A DNA stretch of 64,000 nt from Mesorhizobium tianshanense (GCF_007830515.1 NZ_VLKT01000012.1:93687-157686); one strand, 5' to 3'; shown: positions 1 to 8,552, counted from the stretch's first letter. The notes: a model not told the origin generated them from the sequence alone. A program made the numbers and translations.

Positions 1-120
1 ACCTTCATGACGAGACCGATCAGCGCCGGCCTGCTCGTGATCGCGCTCGCCGTGCTCGCCATCGTCTTCCTGCCTGCGGTCAAGAAGAAGCGCGAAGAGG
101 TGTTTGTGGAGGAGAATTAG
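1..120 (+). CDS. tctA: TctA-family tripartite tricarboxylate transporter, C-terminal end (partial)
   Basis: Only the last 39 codons are in the window, ending in TAG at 118-120. The peptide has a hydrophobic helix (GLLVIALAVLAIVFLPAV) followed by a charged tail (KKKREEVFVEEN). This fits the last membrane segment and cytoplasmic tail of TctA, the large membrane subunit of tripartite tricarboxylate transporters. The call rests on this short tail and could be another polytopic membrane protein. The stop is only 6 bases from the stop of the convergent ABC ATPase gene, so the two transcription units meet without room for a terminator. Confidence 0.5.
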   Translation, partial: TFMTRPISAGLLVIALAVLAIVFLPAVKKKREEVFVEEN

Positions 121-126
121 CGAAAG

Positions 127-1203
127 TCACTCGGCCGCTTTTTCATGAGCGCGGCCGCCGATGCGGCCTCCGGTTTCCGAATCGAACAGAAAGACGGCGG
201 AGTCCTGGAAGGTGATACCGATCGGCTCATCCATATCGTAATGCGCCGATTTGTCGGCCTTGACGGTTACGGTGGCCCCGCCGAACTGGCACGTGATCAA
301 GGTATGATCGCCGATCAGTTCCACAGCGTAGACCCGCGCCGCAATCTTGCCCTCCGATGGGCCCGTGACCCGGCAATCCTCGGGCCGGAGGCCGGCAGTG
401 ACCTTTTCCCGGCTTTCGGCAACGCTGGTCGCAAATCGGCCTTCCGCGCAGGTGAAGATACCCTCGACCAACTCGCCCTGGAGAAAATTCATCGGCGGCG
501 AGCCGATGAAGCCGGCGACGAACAGGTTCGCCGGATCGTCGTAGATCTGTCGGGGCGTGGCGATCTGCTGCACGACGCCGCGGTTCATGATGGCAACACG
601 GTGAGCCAAGGTCATGGCCTCGATCTGATCATGGGTGACGTAGATCGTCGTCACGCCCAGATCGGCCTGCAGGCGTTTCAGCTCCGAGCGCATGTGGCCG
701 CGCAGCTTGGCGTCGAGATTGGAGAGCGGCTCGTCCATCAGGAAGACGCTTGGCCGCCGCACCATGGCGCGGGCGAGCGCGATGCGCTGCCGCTGACCGC
801 CGGAAAGCTGCCGTGGATAGCGGTCGAGGAACTCCTCAAGGTGCACCTTGACGGCGGCGCCGCGGACGGAGGCGTCGCGCTCAGTGCGCGGCACGCCCCG
901 CAGCTTCAGCGGATATGCGATGTTCTCCGCAACCGTCATGTGCGGATAGAGCGCGTAGGACTGGAACACCATCGCCACGTCGCGATACTTGGGCAGCACG
1001 TGGGTGACGTCGCGATCGCCGATGAGGACGCGGCCGGAACTCACCGATTCAAGCCCGGCGACCATGCGCAGCGCCGTCGTCTTGCCGCAGCCCGAAGGGC
1101 CGAGCAGCACCAGGAATTCACCGTCCTCGATCTCCAGGTCGAGCCCTTTGACCACCTCGACCGCGCCGAAGGACTTGTAGATATCGGACAGGGTGACCCG
1201 CAT
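127..1203 (-). CDS. Sugar ABC transporter ATP-binding protein (MalK/UgpC type, CUT1)
   Basis: A 358-residue ATPase that powers import of a carbohydrate through the two permeases encoded just upstream. The N-terminal nucleotide-binding domain has a Walker A motif (GPSGCGKTT), Q-loop, signature LSGGQRQR, Walker B (VFLMDEPLSNLD) and the switch histidine in YVTHDQIEAMT. The C-terminal third is the MalK-type OB-fold regulatory domain. The start is ATG at 1201-1203, where homology begins (MRVTLSDIYKSFG). An open frame runs on upstream but overlaps the permease gene. It is the last gene of the minus-strand operon that begins near 6394 and lies 5 bases after the permease stop. Confidence 0.93.
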   Translation of the reverse strand: MRVTLSDIYKSFGAVEVVKGLDLEIEDGEFLVLLGPSGCGKTTALRMVAGLESVSSGRVLIGDRDVTHVLPKYRDVAMVFQSYALYPHMTVAENIAYPLKLRGVPRTERDASVRGAAVKVHLEEFLDRYPRQLSGGQRQRIALARAMVRRPSVFLMDEPLSNLDAKLRGHMRSELKRLQADLGVTTIYVTHDQIEAMTLAHRVAIMNRGVVQQIATPRQIYDDPANLFVAGFIGSPPMNFLQGELVEGIFTCAEGRFATSVAESREKVTAGLRPEDCRVTGPSEGKIAARVYAVELIGDHTLITCQFGGATVTVKADKSAHYDMDEPIGITFQDSAVFLFDSETGGRIGGRAHEKAAE

Positions 1204-1208
1204 ATTGA

Positions 1209-2255
1209 TTAGCCCTTCACTGCGCCGACCAGCAGCCCGCGCGCGATGTGCTTCTGCAGGATGCTGGAGATGACAATCACGGGAGCGATCATCACGGTGA
1301 TCAACACTGACATGTTCCACCATTGCGGCCCGCGGGTCGTGTTCTGTGCCGATACCAGCACCGGCATGGTCTGCGCGTCGGCATTGGAAAGGAACAGGGC
1401 CAGCAGGTACTCGTTCCAGGCAAGGATCAGCACCAGCAGGAAGATCGCGACCAAGCCGGAACGCACCAGCGGCAGCGCGATGGTGAAGAAAACGCGGAAC
1501 TTGGAGGCTCCGTCTATCTGTGCGCTCTCCTCGAGGTCGAGCGGGATGCCGGCGAAGAAATCGCGTGTCAGCCATACGACGATCGGCAGGTTGATGGCGG
1601 TGTAGGTGGCGATCAGCGCCAACTGCGTGTCAAGCAGGCGCATCTGCTGGAACATCACGTAGATCGGCAGGACGGCGACTATCGGCGGCATGATGCGGTT
1701 CGAGATGATCCAGAACTCGATGTCGTTGTTGCCGACCGCAAGCTTCGTGCGTCCAACCAGCGTGAACAGCGCGATTACGAAGAGAGCGGCCGCCACGGCA
1801 ACGGCGATCTCCCACCGCACGCCGAAAGTGGCCACCGCCGCGATCACCGCGGTAAGGAGGATCAGGAAGAGCGCAACGGCGGCGAGCTTCACCTGGAAGC
1901 GGATACGCACGAGCGCGTAGGCCGCCAGCGAGCCGATCAGGACTGCAAGCAGCGTGCTGGCCACCGCGACAACGACCGAATTCATGTAAGGGCGCAGCGT
2001 GTAATTCTGCACGAGCATGAAGTCCCATGCCCGCAGCGAGGGGGCAAAGTCGACGAACGGGAGATAGAACGGCCCGTTGTCGACCTCCCCAGGCCCTTTG
2101 AAGGACGTGATCAACACCCAGTAGAGAGGAACCACGACAACCAGCGTCCACAAGAACAGCAGCGCATAGGTCACGACCCTTGCGACCGGCGCCTGGGTGT
2201 CGATCGACGCCGGCTCGAACAGCCGGCGCGCCAGTGAGCGGTGCTCGGCGCTCAT
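1209..2255 (-). CDS. CUT1 sugar ABC transporter permease (MalG type)
   Basis: A 348-residue inner-membrane permease with the EAA loop near the C-terminus (EESAQIDGASKFRVFFTIALPL), which docks on the ATPase. It ends in the usual MalG-type tail (ARGLLVGAVKG). It is longer than a typical MalG because of an extra hydrophobic stretch in the middle (about residues 125-170, several Val/Ala/Ile-rich segments). The ATG at 2253-2255 overlaps the TGA of the upstream permease (ATGA), which implies translational coupling and fixes the start. It partners with the permease at 2252-3391. Confidence 0.92.
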   Translation of the reverse strand: MSAEHRSLARRLFEPASIDTQAPVARVVTYALLFLWTLVVVVPLYWVLITSFKGPGEVDNGPFYLPFVDFAPSLRAWDFMLVQNYTLRPYMNSVVVAVASTLLAVLIGSLAAYALVRIRFQVKLAAVALFLILLTAVIAAVATFGVRWEIAVAVAAALFVIALFTLVGRTKLAVGNNDIEFWIISNRIMPPIVAVLPIYVMFQQMRLLDTQLALIATYTAINLPIVVWLTRDFFAGIPLDLEESAQIDGASKFRVFFTIALPLVRSGLVAIFLLVLILAWNEYLLALFLSNADAQTMPVLVSAQNTTRGPQWWNMSVLITVMIAPVIVISSILQKHIARGLLVGAVKG

Positions 2256-3391
2256 GTTTCGAACCGGCGCGCCGGCCGGACCACAAAGTTGAAGAACGAG
2301 ACGCATACGATGGTCGAGATGAAGAGGAGCATGTAGCCGATAGCGGCCGAGCCGCCGAGATCCTGGGTGCGCCAGGAAATGAAGGAATGGAGCGTCATCG
2401 ATTCCGTCGCCAGGCCGGGACCGCCGCCGGTGAGCACGTTCGGCAGGTCGATGATCTTGAAAGCCTCGATGAGCCGGATCAGCACGATGGTAGCGGCGAT
2501 CGGCGCGATCGCTGGCCAGGTAATGTCGCGAAAAATCTGGAAACCGTTGGCTCCGTCGAGCCGTGCCGCCTCGACCTGATCGCGCGGCTGGTTCTCAACG
2601 GCCGCCAGCAGCACGATGAACATGAACGGCGTCCACTGCCAGGTGTCGCCGACCAGCACCATGAGCCGCGCCGACCAGGCCTCTGTGGCCCACGACCACT
2701 CGTTGATGCCGAAAGCGCGCACGAGCGGGGCAAAGGGCCCCTTCTGCATGTCGGCGAGCATGCGAAACGTGTAGGCGATGCCGACCGGGGTCACCATCAG
2801 CGGGATGAAGAAGAGGACGCGAAAGAAATTCCGGCCGCGGATTGGCTGGCCGCAGAGGAGTGCGAGGCCCAGCCCGAGTGCGAACTGCACGGACACGCCG
2901 ACGAACACGTAGAGAAGCGTGTTGACGACAGTTCCAGGCACGCCGCCCGGCGCCATGGTGGCCAGCGCGAGGATCGCCAGGCCCATAGCCATTGCCGTCG
3001 CGAGAAGCCGACCAACCACGCCGACGATGGTCGGCCTGCCACGCAACAGATAGCGGGCGAGAAGAAAAAGCAGCCCTGCCGTGATCAACGCCAGCAAAGC
3101 GGATTGGACAAAGCCGAACGTGCCGAACTTGCCGAGCAGATGATACTGCTGCGAGCCGACCAGCAGCTTGCGGAAGTTCACAAGTCCGATGAATTTCAGC
3201 GTGAATCCGCCCGGCGCGAGCGCAAAGCGCGAAAGCGCGAGGTAGGCCGAGATGATGAGCGGAAAAATCGCGAAGCAGAGAAGCACGACGACGGCCGGCA
3301 GCACCATGATCCGGCCCGAGTGACCGTCCAGCCATTCGGCCCAGCTGCGGCGGTCGGCAGCTTCTGGCATAGTGTCGGTTGCGGTCATCAT
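2252..3391 (-). CDS. CUT1 sugar ABC transporter permease (MalF type)
   Basis: A 379-residue permease with hydrophobic segments from about residue 28 and an EAA loop (QVEAARLDGANGFQIFRDITWP). Like its partner it has an unusually long insert of extra hydrophobic segments between the first helix and the core (about residues 85-150). Paired Met codons at 3386-3391 are possible starts, and I took the outer one. Neither has an obvious Shine-Dalgarno sequence. It follows the solute-binding-protein gene by about 70 bases. The long inserts in both permeases set this transporter apart from ordinary maltose-type systems. The substrate is unknown but is presumably what the adjacent Hxl-type enzymes process. 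Confidence 0.9.
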   Translation of the reverse strand: MMTATDTMPEAADRRSWAEWLDGHSGRIMVLPAVVVLLCFAIFPLIISAYLALSRFALAPGGFTLKFIGLVNFRKLLVGSQQYHLLGKFGTFGFVQSALLALITAGLLFLLARYLLRGRPTIVGVVGRLLATAMAMGLAILALATMAPGGVPGTVVNTLLYVFVGVSVQFALGLGLALLCGQPIRGRNFFRVLFFIPLMVTPVGIAYTFRMLADMQKGPFAPLVRAFGINEWSWATEAWSARLMVLVGDTWQWTPFMFIVLLAAVENQPRDQVEAARLDGANGFQIFRDITWPAIAPIAATIVLIRLIEAFKIIDLPNVLTGGGPGLATESMTLHSFISWRTQDLGGSAAIGYMLLFISTIVCVSFFNFVVRPARRFET

Positions 3392-3462
3392 AACCCGGGA
3401 AAATGGGGCAGGCATAAGACCCGGCATGGACCGATGCCACGCCGGGTCGATTGCCTGGCCGC

Positions 3463-4935
3463 CTATTTGGCGCCGATGGTCGCCTTGTAAAGTTCGAGCT
3501 GCTCGTCTTTGCCAATCTCGTCGTTTAGCTCGTTCCAGCCTTCCTCGACGGCCTCGACGGTGGCTTCCTTGTCGATTTCGCCGGCGAGGAAGCGCGAGAC
3601 CGCTTCGTCGAGCACGACCTGCTGGTATTTCTGGTTCTGCGGGATGCGCAGGTCGAGGATCATGTTCGGGCTGCTCATGCTGTCGTTGATCGCGCCCAGA
3701 TACACTTTGGCCTCGTCCTCGCTCATGTTGGCCTTCTTCCAAAGGTCGCTGTAGCTGAGCTGCGAGGTGCGATATGGGTTGAAGCCGGTGCCGCCGACGG
3801 TCACGTCGGCGTTCGACTGTGCCGGCTGCGTCATGAACGAGAAGTAGGCGTAGGCGGCGTCCTTTACCTTCGGATCGGCCGCCGCGTTGATGCCGCCGCC
3901 CCAGCCGCCAAAGGCGGCGAATGGTGCATGGTTCACGCCGTCGATCGCGTGCGGGCAGTTATCGGCCGTGCAGGCCTCGAGCTTGCCGGTGTCCCAGTTC
4001 AGGACCTCCTTGGATCCGGGCATGATCGCCGCGCCCCATTTGCCCATCACCTTGGACTGGGCCGGATCGATCGAGATCGTGCCTACATCACCCCAGTCGA
4101 GGTTCAGCGCGCAGCGGCCGGAAGCGAAGAGCGGCCTTGTATCGCTGACATCGAGGTTTAGCTCGTCCGGCGGGCCGTATTTGGTCGATTCAGACAGGAA
4201 GTCGAGCGCCTTGCGGAAGGCGTCGTTGTTGACGAGCGGCGTCATGTCCTTGGTGTTGAAGAAGGTGCCCTGGCTGGTTCCCTTGGACTGGGTCATCGAG
4301 CCGACCACATCGGTGACGAACCAATAGCTCTGCGCGTTGCGCTTCTTGGCGATGCACGAGCCGAAATCCGGCGTGCCATCGCCGCTCATGTCCTTGCCAT
4401 GCGTGGCCTTGGCGACCTCGAGATACTCGTCCCAGGTTTTCGGCACCGCCAGGCCGGCCGCTTCCAGCACGTCCTTGCGGTAGTACATCATGTGGAAGTC
4501 GCCATCGAGCGTGATCATGTAGGTCTTGCCGCTGTACTTCTCGGAGAAGTCCCGGAAGAACGCGCCCACATCGTCCTGCTGGATGTCCTTGTCGGCCTCG
4601 ATCCGCGGCGTCAGGTCCTCGAGGTAGCCGCCGGCAATGTAGTCGACCATCCATTGTGGGGCGAATACGCCGGCGTCGACCGAGTTGGTGCCGCTCGCCC
4701 AGTCGGTGAGAATCTTTTGATAGAGATCCGAGAAGGGCACCGCGATGACATTGATCTTGGCGCCGGTGAGCGCTTCGAACTCGGGCGCGCGCCTCTGTAG
4801 CGGCTCCTGAATCGCACCGGTCTGGGTAATGACGTTCACCGTAACGCCCGCAAACGGCTTGTCCTGCGCAAAGGCAGGTGCGCCAACCAGCGCGGAAAAG
4901 GCCGAAACGCCGGCCAGAAAGACCCCAATTCTCAT
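3463..4935 (-). CDS. Sugar ABC transporter substrate-binding protein (CUT1)
   Basis: A 490-residue exported binding protein. The N-terminus MRIGVFLAGVSAFSALVG with AFAQD is a Sec signal peptide, with likely cleavage after AFA-Q. The mature part follows the family 1 binding-protein pattern, including the early block LYQKILTDWASG, the middle MMYYRKDVLEAAGL, and PKTWDEYLEVAK. At about 465 mature residues it is longer than most CUT1 binding proteins. The start ATG at 4933-4935 has a strong Shine-Dalgarno sequence (GGGAGG, 8 bases upstream). It is first of the four transporter genes and lies after a gene remnant that separates it from hxlB. Confidence 0.93.
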   Translation of the reverse strand: MRIGVFLAGVSAFSALVGAPAFAQDKPFAGVTVNVITQTGAIQEPLQRRAPEFEALTGAKINVIAVPFSDLYQKILTDWASGTNSVDAGVFAPQWMVDYIAGGYLEDLTPRIEADKDIQQDDVGAFFRDFSEKYSGKTYMITLDGDFHMMYYRKDVLEAAGLAVPKTWDEYLEVAKATHGKDMSGDGTPDFGSCIAKKRNAQSYWFVTDVVGSMTQSKGTSQGTFFNTKDMTPLVNNDAFRKALDFLSESTKYGPPDELNLDVSDTRPLFASGRCALNLDWGDVGTISIDPAQSKVMGKWGAAIMPGSKEVLNWDTGKLEACTADNCPHAIDGVNHAPFAAFGGWGGGINAAADPKVKDAAYAYFSFMTQPAQSNADVTVGGTGFNPYRTSQLSYSDLWKKANMSEDEAKVYLGAINDSMSSPNMILDLRIPQNQKYQQVVLDEAVSRFLAGEIDKEATVEAVEEGWNELNDEIGKDEQLELYKATIGAK

Positions 4936-5112
4936 CAGACTTCCTCCCATATTGACCGGGACTTGTTCCTGCGAACCAGGCCGCCGGTATCTCCCCGTCG
5001 GTTGCCGTCGCCGGAGCACGGCACCAACGCTCCTCAAGCACAATATCGGCATCGCGCGGCGAGTCCAGTGCCTTGCCGCAACGGAAGGTGAGGTACCCAG
5101 CGGGATTCCCGG

Positions 5113-5238
5113 CTAATGCATATCGCCCAAAAGCGCGCAGCGGTTAGAGCGCGCGCCGCCAGGAAACCGCTCCGTCTTGCCCGGGGTAAATTCCACCGCA
5201 TCAACAATCCCGTCACCGATGCTCACCACCGTCGGCAT
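5113..5238 (-). pseudogene. PfkB-family sugar kinase, 5' remnant
   Basis: A 41-codon frame begins 5 bases after the hxlB stop and reads MPTVVSIGDGIVDAVEF, then ERFPGGA. This is the conserved N-terminal strand and the GG sugar-binding motif of ribokinase/PfkB kinases (normally RFPGGAALNVAVGLARLG). After PGGA the expected sequence is lost and the frame stops after 17 more codons. The following 180 bases up to the binding-protein gene contain no recognisable continuation such as the GAGDAF motif. It looks like the leftover of a kinase gene that once stood between hxlB and the transporter. A chance small ORF is possible but unlikely given the motif and position. Confidence 0.55.
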
Positions 5239-5243
5239 GGGCC

Positions 5244-5792
5244 TCACTGCAAGTTGGTGTGGCGGTGCAACATCAGCCTGTGCGCTTCGGGTATCTGCTG
5301 CGCCAAGCCGAGCACGACGCTGTCGAGCAGGATAAGGCAGGATTGCTCGAATAGGCTCCCGCCAAACTGTTTCGATCCCTCGACAGGGACATGCAGCGTG
5401 ACATCGGCAATGCCGGCCAAGGTCCCGGCTGGCTTGTGCGTCAGCGTAACGACCTTGGCGCCCTCCGCCTTGGCGATGCGGGCAAAGCCCGTGCTGACCG
5501 GCGTCTCTCCAGAGCCGGAGATGATCAGCAGCGCGTCGCCCCTGCGGATCGATGGCGCCGATACCTCGCCGACGAAATGCACCGTTCGGCCAAGATGCAT
5601 GAAGCGCATCGCACCCATCTGGGCGACAAGGCCGGAGCGCCCCTGCCCGGAAAAGAACCATCGTTGATCGGGATCATCGAATGCCTGCACCAGCCTCGCA
5701 AAGGCGTCGGCGTCGATCCGGCCAAGAAGGTCGGCTATCTCCTGTCCCACGGCCAGCCACGGCCTGGATTGGGCAATCTGTCGCGAATCCAT
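5244..5792 (-). CDS. hxlB: 6-phospho-3-hexuloisomerase-like SIS-domain protein
   Basis: A 182-residue single SIS-domain protein of the size of 6-phospho-3-hexuloisomerase (PHI), which interconverts D-arabino-3-hexulose 6-phosphate and fructose 6-phosphate. SIS landmarks are FFSGQGRSGLVAQMGAMRFMHLG, the phosphosugar-binding SGSGETP, and KVVTLTHKPAGTLAGIADV. The start ATG lies inside the 3' end of hxlA (58-base overlap), so the two are co-translated. The pairing with an HPS-like partner is what favours PHI over other SIS isomerases. Activity on a different 3-ketose phosphate cannot be excluded. Confidence 0.8.
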   Translation of the reverse strand: MDSRQIAQSRPWLAVGQEIADLLGRIDADAFARLVQAFDDPDQRWFFSGQGRSGLVAQMGAMRFMHLGRTVHFVGEVSAPSIRRGDALLIISGSGETPVSTGFARIAKAEGAKVVTLTHKPAGTLAGIADVTLHVPVEGSKQFGGSLFEQSCLILLDSVVLGLAQQIPEAHRLMLHRHTNLQ

Positions 5793-6394
5793 CGTGCTAT
5801 CTCTTTCGGGTTTGCGGATTCTGTAATGGCGCTGCCAACCACGAGGATTTCGGGTTCGACTGCGATCACCGCTTCCAGCGTGTCGGGGCCGATCCCGCCG
5901 GCGAGCGAAACCAGAAAGCCGCGATCGTGCATCTTTTTCACGGCGTCGATATGTGACGTGGAGGTGTTGCCGGCCAGCCGCGCATCGGTCGGCGAGTGGA
6001 CAGCGACATAGCCGAAGCTTTCGGGGAAGACAGCATTCAAGGGAAGCAATTCCGCCTTGCCCGACTCGGTGATGGTGTCGACGATGACAGTCGCGCCGAA
6101 GGCAGCGGCACGTTTTCCTACCGCTTCATGCGTGGCTGACGAAGCACACGACAGGACAGTCATGAACGCGGCGCCAGCACCGAATACCATATCGGCCTCG
6201 AATTGGCCGCCGTCGACGGTTTTGGTATCAGCCAACACCATGACATCAGGGCAGAGCTCGCGCGCCGTGGTGATGGCAGAGAGGCCAAGACGTTTCAGCA
6301 ACGGCGTGCCGATCTCGATAATGTCGGCAAACGCCTTCATCTGCGGGAGCAGGGCCAGGTGTTCAGGCTTGTCGAAGGCGACTTGGAGGAGCAA
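5735..6394 (-). CDS. hxlA: 3-hexulose-6-phosphate synthase-like protein (OMP decarboxylase superfamily)
   Basis: A 219-residue TIM-barrel protein of the HPS/KGPDC branch of the orotidine-monophosphate-decarboxylase superfamily. Visible active-site features are VAFDKP (Asp8), EIGTPL (Glu27) and LADTKTVDGG (Asp56, Lys58, Asp61). The DTKT-D-G-E pattern and the AGA-TV block resemble 3-hexulose-6-phosphate synthase more than keto-gulonate-phosphate decarboxylase. HPS condenses formaldehyde with ribulose 5-phosphate or runs in reverse. It is the first gene of the minus arm and faces a 538-base divergent promoter region. Beside a UlaG-like protein, a decarboxylase role on another phosphosugar acid is a real alternative. 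Confidence 0.8.
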   Translation of the reverse strand: MLLQVAFDKPEHLALLPQMKAFADIIEIGTPLLKRLGLSAITTARELCPDVMVLADTKTVDGGQFEADMVFGAGAAFMTVLSCASSATHEAVGKRAAAFGATVIVDTITESGKAELLPLNAVFPESFGYVAVHSPTDARLAGNTSTSHIDAVKKMHDRGFLVSLAGGIGPDTLEAVIAVEPEILVVGSAITESANPKEIARWIRDRLPNPGRGWPWDRR

Positions 6395-6932
6395 GGCGGT
6401 TCTCTCGAATTGCTTCAGGCCGGTTATGGCGCATATCGAATGGACACGCGAGCGCTACCAAGTGGCCTTGGCCGAGATTCAGGCAGCAGGCTCTTCGCCA
6501 CCACGCAGGGGCCGTCGCGAACGAACGGGATGTGAGGTAAAAGTCCGGGCGCGTGGAAGCCGACGCAGTCCGCCATCACAAACATCAGAAGCTCACGTGA
6601 TCTGTACCATTGATACATAACTTGCGGCTCATGCTACCCACTTCGCGCTCGCAATTCAGAATTTCCAGATTATTTCGCCATATTTGAACGATTTTACGAT
6701 TGACACCCAACTGTCAGTGTAGTGCTACTACAAAATTACCCCAAGGCGCCGGCCGCCGCAGATCAAATCCGGGAGGACACGTTTGCACACGGAACGGGCC
6801 TCGCGGCGTCACTTAAAACGCCGCTCGCGGTGCGGGCGCCATGATTAACGGCGCCAATTCCGCGATCGACTGTGGCTACATGATCGCCTGATCAGCGCCG
6901 ACGCCAACAGCAACGCAATATGAGGTAGCCCT
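6395..6932. promoter_or_regulatory. Divergent intergenic control region between hxlA and the cupin isomerase gene
   Basis: A 538-base region with no convincing gene, holding the promoters of both arms of the carbohydrate locus. For the plus arm there is TTGACA at 6700-6705 and, 17 bases on, a weak -10 at 6723-6728 inside the palindrome listed separately. Transcription from there would give a leader of about 200 bases before the TTG start at 6933. That leader contains a small hairpin (GCGGCGT at 6803-6809 pairing with ACGCCGC at 6818-6824, 8-base loop). I found no riboswitch that I recognise. Confidence 0.5.
6718..6732. promoter_or_regulatory. Predicted RpiR/HexR-like operator
   Basis: TGTAGTGCTACTACA is a perfect palindrome with 6-base arms (TGTAGT/ACTACA) around GCT. 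It has the layout of the HexR operator of proteobacteria (TGTAAT-N3-ATTACA), and HexR is an RpiR-family regulator. An RpiR-family gene sits at 9448-10335 in the same locus. The site overlaps the predicted -10 of the plus-strand promoter, a position suited to repression. Assignment to that regulator is inference. Confidence 0.5.
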
Positions 6933-7574
6933 TTGACGAGACTGTTTGAACCCACGAGATGCCAGGTCGATCCGTCGACTGGTGCGATGGGAAATGCCAC
7001 CGGCAGTTACCAGAAACGCTTCCTCGATCTGGACGGGCTCTATGCGGACGCCGCGGCCTTTGAAGCCATGCGCGCGACATGGGGCGAGCGCATCGTCTAC
7101 GAGGTCTCCGAGTTCCGGCCAACCGAGCAGCCGGGCGATCTGATTTTCGGCGTCACGCGCATGGCGCCCGGCAAGGTCGGCGACGAGTATTTCATGACGC
7201 GCGGTCATATCCACAAGCAGGCCGACCGGCCCGAGATCTACTATGGCCAGAAGGGGCACGGCCTCATGCTGATGGAATCGCCGGAGGGCGAGATCCGGAT
7301 CCTGCCCGTCCACGCGCAGACCGTCTGTTACGTCCCCCCTTACTGGATCCACCGCTCGATCAATGTCGGGGAAGACGATCTGGTGATGCTGTTCTGCTAC
7401 CCGGCCGATTCGGGGCAGGGCTACGAGATCATCGCAAGATCGGGAGGCATGCGCTCGCGCGTGGTCACCGGCGATGAAGGCTGGAAGGCAGTCGACAACC
7501 CGGATTGGCGGCCGCGTGACGCGAAGCTGATCTCCGCCCTCTATGCGCGACAATCCCGTACGGTGCCGGCATGA
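6933..7574 (+). CDS. Cupin-type glucose-6-phosphate isomerase
   Basis: A 213-residue protein of the cupin phosphoglucose isomerase family, mainly known from archaea, which interconverts glucose 6-phosphate and fructose 6-phosphate with a bound metal. The metal-binding set is visible: His92 and His94 in MTRGHIHKQADRPEIYYG, Glu101, and His140 in VPPYWIHRSIN. The start is TTG at 6933, preceded by GAGG with a 7-base gap. An in-frame ATG 18 codons later is the alternative. Its stop overlaps the next start (ATGA). In this operon it would handle the hexose 6-phosphate released by the HxlAB-like enzymes, or a related ketose phosphate. Confidence 0.8.
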   Translation: MTRLFEPTRCQVDPSTGAMGNATGSYQKRFLDLDGLYADAAAFEAMRATWGERIVYEVSEFRPTEQPGDLIFGVTRMAPGKVGDEYFMTRGHIHKQADRPEIYYGQKGHGLMLMESPEGEIRILPVHAQTVCYVPPYWIHRSINVGEDDLVMLFCYPADSGQGYEIIARSGGMRSRVVTGDEGWKAVDNPDWRPRDAKLISALYARQSRTVPA

Positions 7575-8548
7575 AGGCTCCCCTCGAAATGGCTTCTTGC
7601 CGCTATCGGCCGGCCACCCAGCCGACATTCTATTTTATCGGCGTCACGACGACGAGCAGTTCGATCATGCGGGTTTTCCCTGCATGGGCGCGTCACCTCG
7701 GGCTGAAGGATGCGGTTCTCAAGGGCATCGACTTTCCGCTCCATGTCGATCCGGAGGCCTACCGTGAGGTCGTCTCCTTCATAAAATCCGATCCGCTGTC
7801 GCTTGGCGCGCTCGTCACCACGCACAAGATCGATCTCTTCAACGCAGCTCGCGACCTGTTCGACGTCATCGATCCGCACGCTCGCCTGATGCACGAGACC
7901 AGTTGCCTGTCGAAGCGCGACGGCAAACTGATCTGCCATGCCAAGGATCCGATCTCTTCTGGCCTTGCGATAGATGGTTTCATCCCGGCGGGATACTTCG
8001 CCGACACCGGCGCGGAAGTCCTGTCCATGGGTGCCGGCGGATCGACGATTGCGATCACCTGGCACCTGATGCGCAAGGAACGTGGCGCCGACATACCTTC
8101 GCGCATCATTGTCACCAACCGTTCGCAGCCGCGTCTCGACGAAATCCAGCGCATCCACACAGACATGACGTCGACGGTCGAGATCGAGTATGTCCTGGCG
8201 GACCGACTCGAGATCAATGACGAGACGTTGGCGACGCTGAAGCCAGGCTCGCTGGTGATCAACGCGACGGGACTTGGCAAGGACGCCCCGGGCTCGCCGA
8301 TCACCGATGACGGCGTGTTCCCCAAGCGCGGCATCGCCTGGGATCTCAACTATCGCGGCGACCTGATCTTCCTCGACCAGGCAAGGCGGCAGCAGGCCCG
8401 GCAGCAGCTGCAGACCGAGGACGGTTGGAAATATTTCCTGCATGGCTGGACGCAGGTGATCGCAGAAGTCTTCGACATCGCGATCCCGGTCTCGGGGCTG
8501 GATTTCGACGAGATTTCGCGCATCGCCATCGAAGCGGCGAAAGGCTAA
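7571..8548 (+). CDS. Shikimate/quinate dehydrogenase-like oxidoreductase
   Basis: A 325-residue AroE-superfamily protein. It has the substrate-side lysine motif TTHK (Lys86), the dinucleotide-binding loop MGAGGST (about 154-159), and the NRS motif after the second strand (VTNRSQPRLDEI), which in AroE contacts the NADP phosphate. It is longer than housekeeping AroE (about 275) and diverges at the N-terminus. Its place between an isomerase and a putative lactonase suggests an oxidation step on a polyol, cyclitol or sugar acid rather than aromatic amino acid synthesis. Translationally coupled to the gene before it. Confidence 0.7.
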   Translation: MKAPLEMASCRYRPATQPTFYFIGVTTTSSSIMRVFPAWARHLGLKDAVLKGIDFPLHVDPEAYREVVSFIKSDPLSLGALVTTHKIDLFNAARDLFDVIDPHARLMHETSCLSKRDGKLICHAKDPISSGLAIDGFIPAGYFADTGAEVLSMGAGGSTIAITWHLMRKERGADIPSRIIVTNRSQPRLDEIQRIHTDMTSTVEIEYVLADRLEINDETLATLKPGSLVINATGLGKDAPGSPITDDGVFPKRGIAWDLNYRGDLIFLDQARRQQARQQLQTEDGWKYFLHGWTQVIAEVFDIAIPVSGLDFDEISRIAIEAAKG

Positions 8549-8552
8549 TGCC

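Noticed and set aside
127..1575. Longer 482-residue version of the first ABC ATPase
   Set aside because: The extra 124 residues overlap the permease gene in another frame and have shadow-type composition. The homologous start is at 1203.
5735..6394. Assignment of the HxlA-like protein as orotidine-5-phosphate decarboxylase
   Set aside because: The DTKT-D-G pattern, the overlap with a SIS isomerase gene and the sugar-locus context fit the HPS/KGPDC branch. PyrF has a different active-site spacing (DxKxxD with other flanks).
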